Of a stretch of DNA of 64,000 bases, positions 56,334 to 64,000 are shown one piece after another. Below the pieces are notes generated by a model, which saw nothing but the letters and a program-made list of their open reading frames with translations, had not been told where the DNA came from and did not search any database. Made by a program: the position numbers and the translations under genes. How positions within the stretch are numbered: the stretch's first letter is position 1; every line of letters starts with the position of its first letter. The stretch lies in NCBI RefSeq assembly GCF_025094135.1, contig NW_026252414.1:1-64000 (forward strand), given 5' to 3'. Origin of the DNA: Mucor mucedo (Eukaryota; Mucoromycota; Mucoromycetes; Mucorales; Mucoraceae).

Positions 56334-56987
56334 ATCAAAATAAGGAACTGTAGTGCTAATAGGGTATGCGGTAATTCAGAGCTGATAAACCATAATTACT
56401 GTGTATTCATTTAATGACTAAAAAGTGGATCGAGGAGTAGAGTTAAAAACAAAAGTAAGAGTGAGTTGGATACTTTGACCTGGCATTTATATATTTGCTG
56501 ATTAGTTCATTCTATAAAGGAATAAACAGCTTTGGAGCAAATCAATCCACAATAAGTACTTACAAGGAAACTCCAGTAGGGCATTTGTTAATTTAGCTTC
56601 AAAACAGTAGCGCTATAGTGAGCATCTAAACATGACAATAATTAAAAGACAAAGGAAGGAGATGCAAGATTTTTTTCAATAAAGAAATAATACCTCAAAT
56701 CGGATATTTAAAAATCAAATACTTCACCCTTTGCTGACGTTCATTTATTATCAGTCATTCATTTTATTCACCAAATAAATAATCTCTTGTGAGAGCTTAT
56801 AACATTATGGATTATTCATACAGATTAAAACGCAACAACCCTTCATTTAAATATTTTTCTGATCATCCTATTACCGAATGGTCTTTCGCAAATTATATCC
56901 GTTCATTAGATGACGGCAAAATAAAACCAACAAACTTTACAAAAATCAGAAATAACTACATATCCAATATGAAGAACTCTTCAAAAG

Positions 56988-58095
56988 GGAAACGCTTTTC
57001 TTAGGGACAGCCAATTTTTCCTTAGGGACAGCCAAAGTGCACGTAGTCGCAACGTAAGATCTATGGTTTGGATGTTCTGTAGACATGGGAACAAGGATAT
57101 ACAATCAAAAACAATGTAAAAATTACAAATAAATGTACATCAAACGATTTATACTTATTTTGACAATTCTATTATCACTCTTTCGCCTTTGAGCTCGTTT
57201 GAATTAAATCTTACGCAGAAATATTAATGTTAAGTCCAAACGAGAAGCTGAAAGTTAGCTTTAAAATACATATACTGGTTTAAACTATGTTAGTTGTGAT
57301 AAATGTGTATGTATTTTAAGTTATTAAGTTCTATTGACCTCTTGATATCTATTAAAGTATCATAATCCCAACATTACGACTACGTGCACCCTGGCTGTCC
57401 CTAAGAAAATTTGGCTGTCCCTAAGAGACCCGAAAGGGAAATGTCTAGAACTCCGTATTTTTTTCAAACGTATTTTTTAGAATCACGCGATGGTCTACAC
57501 GTCGATTGACATGCCATATCATCTAAACTTCATGGGATGATCGATTTCTGTTTTCCATAAAATCTGCTTCACTGTCATTACAAGCTACTATTGGAACGCA
57601 GATAGACAATTACCAAGCTCTGACTTGCTTGGGAGGTTTTTGCAAGTGTTTCTATTTTAAGTAAAGGCTCAAACATTATGGATGATAAAATAGACAAATG
57701 AAATCATCTTGACATAAGCTTGTTTATCAGCCTACAAATAAAGCTGGTTCACACACTTTATTATTCTTCTTTTCTTTTCCCTTAACATACTTCTTCTATT
57801 TTATGAAAGTAACCGATCACGTAGAAAGGTTTGTTTAGTAGTGACTCTTGTTTCTTTGAAAAGACAACTAAATTGCAAAAGATATATTGATATTGCGGCT
57901 GCGGCTAGTCTTTGCTATAGGAGGGGGACCTCCTATGCAGGATTCTTGAGTTCTTGAAACTCACGGACTGTGAATAGCTGTGATTGCACAATAAATAGTT
58001 GTAATCATACTGGCATGCTGGTCTTCTGGCCAGAATTTCTGTAAGTAGTATAAAAAAAATACGTTTGAAAAAAATACGGAGATCTAGACATTTCC
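56988..58095. mobile_element. MITE 2 (about 659 bp) with 9-bp TSD, carrying MITE 1
   Basis: Inverted ends start GGAAATGTCTAGA(A/T)CTCCG and extend about 42 bp (57437-57480 and the complement 58050-58095). The direct repeat CTTCAAAAG lies outside on both sides (56979-56987 and 58096-58104). The left end is split by MITE 1. A 9-bp duplication suggests the Mutator-like superfamily. The interior includes a minus-strand ORF (57905-58186) not recognised. Confidence 0.75.
56993..57432. mobile_element. MITE 1 (440 bp) nested in MITE 2, 9-bp TSD
   Basis: The ends contain TTAGGGACAGCC twice each side in inverted orientation, then GTGCACGTAGTCG (about 57001-57055 and 57375-57425). The 9-bp direct repeat AAAGGGAAA flanks it (56984-56992 and 57433-57441). 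It inserted into the left terminus of MITE 2. No ORF. Confidence 0.75.
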
Positions 58096-59607
58096 CTTCA
58101 AAAGTCAAATGATGTGCCGTATTTCGTGAAGGAAGAAATTCAACGCTTATTATCCTTAGAAGAATTCCTTGAAGAAGAGTCTTCAAGCTTCAATGTTAAC
58201 ATTACAGCACATGATTCTAACTTCTACAATGCTTCTGTCTCAGGTACTCTCAATTTTAACCAGCAACAGCAATCAGCAGAAAGTACTCAGCAGCAAAAAG
58301 ATATCGAGCCTGCACTAAACATGGAGCATTCTGCTTCTGGTCAGAGCGATGAAGAGGACAAAATTCCCTCCGATTTATCAATCGACCACCATCCAAACCG
58401 CACTTGCGAGTACAGTCTTGAAATCATAGGTTCAGATGAGGACAAAGAAGAAATAAACTCAACCAGACGTGTGAAGACTTCAAACGAGTCAAAATGAATG
58501 TTAAATGATATCTGTATCTCTGATTTATGCCTTCGTTTTAAGGAGGCATCCTTTAAATTGGCTAAGGGCACTGATTCTTCACGACTATCTGATATTCGTC
58601 TTCTCAGCTTAAATGATATTTATATATTTGATAGAAACTTTTCGTCTTCTGTTAGCAAATATTTTTCGACTCAAGTCCACACCATGCTCAAACCGACTTT
58701 ATCTTTCGATGCTTATCTCCCTACAAGAGGATTAAATTGTTACAACTGGTGCATGGATTTCGAAGTATCACCTCCCGCTGATTATATCACTTCAATAACC
58801 CTGTGTGCTGATTTACGTAAAGAAGCTTGTGACAATAAAAATTTCTTGGATATACACACTGCCCAGATTTTGACTCAGATCCTCCCAGTTCTAGTCAATG
58901 GCCCTCCTGAAGACTCAACTGAAGATAGTTACGTACACTATTACCTCTCACCACTACTGTCATCGGTCTTTTTAACTGATCCTCTGTTAAAGATGAAATG
59001 GGCTAACGGCAAGTTAATGAACGATCAAAGTCAATACAAACCTGATTTTCTGGTATACAATATTTTCGGCAGCAGAAGGTGTGTAATTATTATTGCAGAG
59101 TTCAAACCTACCGAGAAAAACTCGTATGTTGAATCAGACCTGGTGAAGCTTGCCAAACAAATGAAGGTGACCCTAAACGAATTGATTATGAATGGTGTTT
59201 CAAAACCTGAAGTCTGCGGTGTTCACTGTGAAGGTGAAAATGTGCATACGTATATCATGGACCTCCCCTCTCCCAAGCTCTACAGATTAGTCAATGCTTC
59301 TAGAATTAAACTCTTCAAACGATTGGATCAAATCTCGCTTCTCCCAAATGTAATTACACATCACTGTTATGTTTGAAGAATGTTGCCTTAAAGACTGCTA
59401 CCAAGGTTGAAACTGCTTCGTTGTATAGTTACAACAATTTAAAACGTCCAGCTCCAAATCCACCTGAAGAATGGTTATCAAGTGTAAAGGCTGTCCTCTC
59501 CCGTTTACCCAAAAAACAAAAGAAATAAACCCTATATCCTATGATATTATATCAATTGATAATAAACTCATGTGTGTCTTAAGTAGCTAGTAAACTTCCT
59601 GTGAACT

Positions 59608-59730
59608 CTTAGAGACCCCACCCAATAATTTATCAATGTATTCCCTAAATTTTTGGATAAAGAATATTTATAATTGCTTATTAGAAGCTGGCCAAATTAT
59701 TTGTAAATTGGAGTTCGATCATTTGACCAA
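59608..59730. repeat. right arm of the 112/123-bp inverted repeat
   Basis: Complement of 55061-55172, with an extra CTTATTAGAAG near 59680. It lies directly after the end of the nuclease-like gene and before a Tc1 end fragment. Confidence 0.85.
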
Positions 59731-59839
59731 GTTAGTCCCATTTTTCTGGGAAACTTAATCTCACATAAGTCTTCAAAATAATTCAAAAAGTCGGGCAAAG
59801 TTTTCAAAAATTCGGTACGTTGAATGTGGGAAGCACTGT
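59731..59839 (-). mobile_element. Tc1/mariner terminal fragment
   Basis: The complement reads TACAGTGCTTCCCACATTC then ACCGAATTTTTGAAAACTTTGCCC, matching the left end of the 32523-34117 element (CAGTGCTTCCACTCTC...ACCGAATGTTTGAAAAC). Only the end survives. Confidence 0.7.
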
Positions 59840-59855
59840 ACAAAAAAAAAAAAAA

Positions 59856-60017
59856 AAAATCGTCTAAAAAGATATCACACTCGTCTAAAAAAAAGGACTC
59901 GTCTAAAAATATATCGCACTTGTCTAAATTACTTGGGCGAATTCGTCCAGAAAATAAATGAGATCGTCCAAAAATAAATAAAAAAAATTGCGAAATCGTC
60001 TCAATTTCAAGTAAAAA
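59856..60017. repeat. TCGTCTAAAA repeats: right-end remnant of the Fanzor-family element
   Basis: TCGTC(T/C)(A/C)(A/G)AA occurs seven times in about 145 bp, ending CGTCTCAATTTCAAGTAAAA with ATACTGTA. This parallels the right terminus of the Fanzor element (CGTCTGAATTTAAAGTGCAA...ACTGTA). It abuts the left terminus at 60018 in head-to-head orientation. Confidence 0.6.
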
Positions 60018-63000
60018 TACTGTATATACTTTAAATTCAGACGAATGAAATGCTCGTTTGAAGGTTCCCTGAAGAGGCTTAAAAGAAACCAACTCAAATG
60101 TAAGAGCCGTCGTTTATATTGATAGTAGACAAAGCTACCCTTGCTTAGAACTAGTCAAAGCTATTATATATGAAAAGTGTTTCTACATGGAGCTTATTGG
60201 CTGAAATTTTTCTATAGAGTTCGGATTATTACAAGTAATGGTAAAAACTGATATTATTATATGGTATGTGTGTATGTTGTAACACAGTATATATTACAAT
60301 TATTATTATTACAATAATAATAGCTTTTATATGAATACTTTGCTTCCTAGCGGGTTTTTGTGTTAAATGGTAATCGTAATCAAATACTCTTTCTACTGTA
60401 AAGGTATTCCTCTATAAGACAAAGTACACAAAAAAAAACCTGATGTGATAGGCCATAGTAGCTGATGGCTGAGACATTACATTTTATAAATGATATATAA
60501 GCCATTCTACTGATTTATTGATTACTTAAAAAAAATAATCTTTCTCACTCTTTTTCCTCTTCTTTTGACCCCAAAATGAAAAGACGTTTTACATCATCAA
60601 ATTCAAAAAAACCTTCTAAAAGCCCAAAGTTTAAAGAAAGTAAAATATCCAATAATTTGTTAGTATTTCTTTAATACTTATCATGATTCTGGTGTATAGA
60701 TGTTATAGTAAAGCGAGATACAACAGAGCATAGTACTTTAGAGCAAGATACTGAAAAGCAAGACACTGTAGAGCAATACACTGTAGAGCAGGATATATTA
60801 GAGGACGATTGTGCTTCTTCTTCCTCAAGTAAACCAAAACATTCAAAAAAGTAGAGGAAAAGATCAACAAGAAAACGCCCTTTTAAAGTTTAAAGAAGAG
60901 CAAAAAACTGGCAAGGCAGTACAATGCCCCTCGTGCAAAACGAAAACGCACGCACGGTCGACAAGTAAATTGTGTCCAAACAAGAAGATGAAAGAGTCTG
61001 TACGTATCCATGATGAGAGAGTTGAACACTTTGTGATCAAGGCTTCCTTATCCAATATTTGTAAAAATGAACAATTTTTTGCAAATATAAGAAAATTGTC
61101 GCGTTATACAACCAAATTTCTATTCGTGGGCTCCCTTTTTGCCAACTTTGTCTTTATCAAACTACTTGGGGAAAATAAATTAATCCCAGTTATTGAACAA
61201 AGCTTGTTTACAAACATGTTCGCTCTATTGACTGGGAATGGAAAAAGAGCACCAGATTATCTCAAGGAGTACTATACTCTTTTCTGCGAGTCTACAACTC
61301 TTGACTACGAGTCGTTAAAAAGCCAAGGCTACTCTAGCATTCTCTCTATTGCTGGAAAACAGTACGAAGTTTTGGTCAGGAACCAGATGCACGAGACGTA
61401 TGAAAAAAAATCAATCATATATTTTCTGACGACAATGTCTGACAAAATTTCAGACAATTTTTGCAAGGATCTTTCTATTGCTTCACGGAAATCATTGGCG
61501 TACTTCATCTACAAACAGAAGCAGGGCTTAAACCCAACCTGGCCATCATCTGTCCCGCACAATAACTTCTATTTACAAATCGTTAGAAACATTGCGAGTA
61601 TGTGGTCCGAATACCAAACTGTTAAGTGCGATTCCAATACCCTCTACTCCAAGTCACACCTTTTTTTAAAGTGCTTTAATTTACTATCACAAGAAGCCAT
61701 ACAAAATTTATGTAATGGAGGAAAAATCGTCAAAATTTGCTTCCAAAGGGTACGTTTACCGAAAGCTTAAAGAACTTCCGTTTACTGCTGCTATGAACAG
61801 AAGAAAAGTTTCATCTTTGTTGGAAGAAACACTGCAATATAAAAAGGATCAATTATTTCATAGCAGCAATCGATCAACTCCAGCAAAGCATTTGTTCAGG
61901 GAAGAAAGCTTTCACAACTTTCTCATCAGCAGGTTTTAATAGTTCAAAAGTTTATTAACACGATTAAATCAAGGATCCAAGATAGAACATTTACTCCAGC
62001 CAAATACACAGACAAAAGAGGTTACTGTTTTTTTTTTTTTTTTCGATTGCACCCATATATTCATTTCGTACCAAATCCATACAGATCGATGCTCGAGCTT
62101 TTTGGAGATTGGTGAAGCAATCTGAAATACCAAACTACCCGAAACAGACGAAAAGTGAATCTGATTTGAATGATTTTTACTATCAGCTATTCAATTTCCC
62201 AAAACTAGGGTTCCGTACCAGAGAAAGTCTAACGACAGGAAAAAAAACATTCAAGTAAGCTACTCAATATTGTAATAGTACATCAACCAGTCTCTAACTA
62301 AAAATTAACAACAAGCAACGTAATTACTACTGATGGCTGTTCTGTTTCATTCTTCTTCACACGGTTAGCAAAGAGGTCAATAGCCTTAAAGAATAACCCC
62401 ACAGACTTTGTATCAGACATTTGAAATGGCTGTACTGTTTGGGGACAGTCGATTCAGGAATTATAGACTTGGTTACAGCCGTCGACTCTTCTGGGGATAA
62501 GGAGCGGCAAAGGACGACTAGTCTCGACAAATATTATCATCTTTGTGGATATAACCAGGCTAGTTTTCAAAGATATAAACATCAAAGCCAAAACCAATCA
62601 GTTTTTCAGCTGATCAGTCAATTACCTTCCTTAAAAACCACAAATTCTTATGACTTCTTACTCGCATCTAAAAAGCGGTTTGTCGACTATGATATCTTAT
62701 GCAACTATTATAACAATGATAACTGGTAATCCAAATCACTATGTTTTATGAACTAGTGTAGTACTACTTGTATGATATAGGTCATCAAAGTTAAAATTCA
62801 AAACTTATATAAAGAAACAAAAAGCAATAGAAGAAATTTGTAAACGTTTGGTTGTTGGAAGCAAAAAGTACGGCCGAGGAAGTAAAACAGGGGTCAAGAC
62901 TGCTACGGAGAACACCTCCATTCATTATCCCAATGCACCTCAAGACGCAGAAAAACCGCCTACAAGTACTGTAATTGCATTTGGAGACGCTACTTTTTAC

Positions 63001-63649
63001 AGTAGTATGAGGGGAAACAAAGCCGCGACTGTGAAGCTAATAAAAAAGAAGCTTCGGCAAATGCGTGAAGGTACCATCCAAATTTGTTTTATTGATGAAT
63101 ATTTGACAAGCCAAGTGTGCAATGTCTGCAAGAACAGGACCTTAGAGAATGTCTCGACAGCAAAATCAAAACGAAGAGTACATTCGGTATTGAAGTGTAA
63201 CAATAACAGTTGTAATATCGTTTGGAATCGTGATTTCAATGCTGCGAAAAATATCTTTGATATTTTCATGTTTGCCGCTCACAATAACAACCGAAGACCT
63301 CCAGCATTTGAGCGTCCAGAGCAAGCGACATAATTTTTATTTATCACAATTATGTATGATTGATATAACTCCTTCACACACCTTACAGGTAAGCTGCAAC
63401 ATGTTGTTAATTTAAAAGATGTACTAAATCTTTATTTTCTAACACCCATCGACCATAAATTTATACACCTTTCGTTACGTTTTGGGTAAGACATCCAGAA
63501 TTATAATAATACAATTGTCTTGACTAATTTTCTCTTTCACTAAAAGTTCTTCTTCATCCAAAAAAGGAAAGCTAAACGTCTGAAATTTAATTTTGATTCG
63601 TCTGAAAAAAAAACACTCGAACGTCTGAATTTAAAGTGCAAAAACTGTA
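60018..63649 (+). mobile_element. Fanzor-carrying element with Tc1-like inverted ends
   Basis: The left end (60018-60043) has ACTTTAAATTCAGACG and the right end (63622-63649) has CGTCTGAATTTAAAGTGCAA closing ACTGTA, a 16-bp perfect inverted core within roughly 27-bp ends. CGTCTGAA motifs repeat inside the right end (63576, 63599, 63622). The termini resemble Tc1/mariner (TA-CAGT...ACTG-TA). It contains one gene, encoding a Fanzor-type nuclease, and no DDE transposase. The 3'-side non-coding part (63334-63621) is where an omega-RNA-like guide transcript would be expected, by analogy with known Fanzors. Confidence 0.75.
60576..63333 (+). pseudogene. Fanzor (eukaryotic TnpB-like RNA-guided nuclease), frameshifted
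   Basis: ATG 60576 begins MKRRFTSSNS. In-phase introns are 60640-60699, 62255-62315 and 62726-62780. A zinc-knuckle-like CPSCKTKTHARS...LCP lies near 60930. The nuclease half shows VITTDGCSVSFFFTRLAKR, RuvC-I Asp in GTVDSGIIDLVTAVDS (62451-62453) with YYHLCGYNQ, a RuvC-II-region strand VIAFGDATFYSSMRGN, and FIDEYLTSQVCNVC. The zinc ribbon (Cys91, Cys94, Cys117, Cys122 counted from 62848) and RuvC-III Asp in WNRDFNAAKNI (63232-63234) follow. At least four frame changes (about 60852, 61715-61750, 61900, 62420-62440) lack plausible introns, so this copy is probably inactive. Confidence 0.85.
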
Positions 63650-63797
63650 TAAATGTTTACTGTTGCACACACACGCACGGGAAAGGGGTGTATAAACATA
63701 AGGGAAAAAAAAAAGCTTGTTTATGGTTCAATCTTAAAAAACACTTTGTTATTGAAAATTTAAATTGGCCGGGACTTATTTATACAAACCCTTTTTA

Positions 63798-63828
<31 letters not shown>

Positions 63829-63852
63829 TTCTTTCATAAAAGCACTCACATC
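63650..63852. promoter_or_regulatory. upstream region of the CCCH gene with TC microsatellite
   Basis: Contains a (TC)n tract at about 63801-63834 just before the ATG, a pyrimidine-rich leader like that of other host genes here. The Fanzor element ends about 200 bp upstream of the ATG. Confidence 0.4.
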
Positions 63853-64000
63853 ATGATGGACAACCGAAAATATCAGCTCTTCAAGACAGAAATGTGTAGA
63901 AATTGGCAAGAGATGGGTGAATGCAGGTAAAATAAGCTGATACACGGATAAGAAGAGAGAGAGAAAGAACTAATAACAAATAAATAAAAAAAGGTACTCC
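63853..64000 (+). CDS. CCCH zinc-finger protein (TTP/ZFP36-like), 5' part only
   Basis: Likely an RNA-binding regulator of mRNA stability. Exon 1 (63853-63926) encodes MMDNRKYQLFKTEMCRNWQE then MGECR. The intron 63927-63993 (GTAAAA...AAAAAG, branch-like CTAATAAC) joins in phase to TAC TCC, giving ECRYS. KTEMCRNW...G-x-CRY is the signature of the first CCCH finger of tristetraprolin-type proteins (YKTELC lead-in, C-x8-C spacing). The window ends before the remaining Cys/His residues. The second in-frame Met is at 63856. Confidence 0.85.

Larger units (their letters stand above)
56807..59528 (+). pseudogene. PD-(D/E)XK-like nuclease-fold gene interrupted by MITEs
   Basis: The N-terminal piece from ATG 56807 (MDYSYRLKRNNPSFKYFSDH) runs to 56987, where two nested MITEs intervene. 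Coding resumes after 58104 (SNDVPYFVKEEIQRLL). A TGA at 58495-58497 separates 58114-58494 from 58498-59376. The core has EDSYVHYYLSPLL...MKWANG, then KPDF (Pro182-Asp183 counted from 58498) and IIAEFKP (Glu201, Lys203): a textbook PD...ExK nuclease core. A frameshift near 59370 moves the C-terminus (KNVALKTATKVETASLY...) to end at 59528. The family is widespread in this lineage with unknown role. This copy is broken. Confidence 0.65.

Noticed and set aside
60811..61770. Stand-alone 319-aa protein
   Set aside because: It is an internal frame of the Fanzor gene; the in-phase intron at 60640-60699 and the downstream RuvC exons show that it is one part of a longer coding region.
1..64000. tRNA or rRNA genes
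   Set aside because: No cloverleaf-compatible GGTTCRANNCC arm with matching acceptor stem was found by eye; a covariance-model scan would be needed to exclude them.

Overview
The window looks like a transposon-rich stretch of a Mucoromycota (Mucorales-like) fungal genome. The evidence is low GC, short GT-AG introns of about 55-110 nt, and a repertoire of DIRS, Ty3/gypsy chromovirus, PIF/Harbinger and Tc1/mariner elements, plus lineage-typical PD-(D/E)XK-like nuclease genes. The genus cannot be fixed from the sequence. Ordinary host genes are few: a PLP aminotransferase (51470-52825, 4 exons), a secreted RlpA-like double-psi beta-barrel protein (53056-53681, 4 exons), an unrecognised 318-aa protein (53929-54885), and the first exon of a CCCH zinc-finger gene at the right edge (63853-64000).

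Layout. 0-10 kb: solo LTRs, decayed gypsy and Tc1 coding sequence, microsatellites. 10.3-13.5 kb: an apparently intact PIF/Harbinger element with 65-bp inverted ends, a DDE transposase and a partner protein. 14.8-18.1 kb: a truncated gypsy element on the minus strand. 20.05-22.6 kb (segment A) and 35.7-49.0 kb (segment B): two copies of one repeat carrying a PD-(D/E)XK-like gene. Segment B was split by a TIR element with a 16-bp target duplication (36280-46246), which was itself hit by a DIRS element (36453-40935) and a gag-less Ty3 chromovirus (41088-45972). 24.1-28.0 kb: solo LTRs and a 687-bp Harbinger-like MITE. 28.1-31.1 kb: a multi-exon PD-(D/E)XK-like gene on the minus strand. 31.5-34.1 kb: one old and one younger Tc1 element plus a solo LTR. 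49.1-51.1 kb: relic of a zinc-ribbon/3'-5' exonuclease element gene. 55.1-59.7 kb: another PD-(D/E)XK-like gene between inverted repeats and interrupted by two nested MITEs. 60.0-63.65 kb: a Fanzor (eukaryotic TnpB-like RNA-guided nuclease) gene between Tc1-like inverted ends, about 200 bp upstream of the CCCH gene.

The strongest leads are the Fanzor element, the 16-bp-TSD TIR element dated by its paralogous empty site, a UCC-UGA (antizyme-type) +1 frameshift junction kept in both copies of the segment A/B gene, the recently mobile gag-less chromovirus, and the recurrence of divergent PD-(D/E)XK-like genes. Most element genes here are disrupted. The Harbinger, DIRS and Ty3 elements are the ones that look intact.
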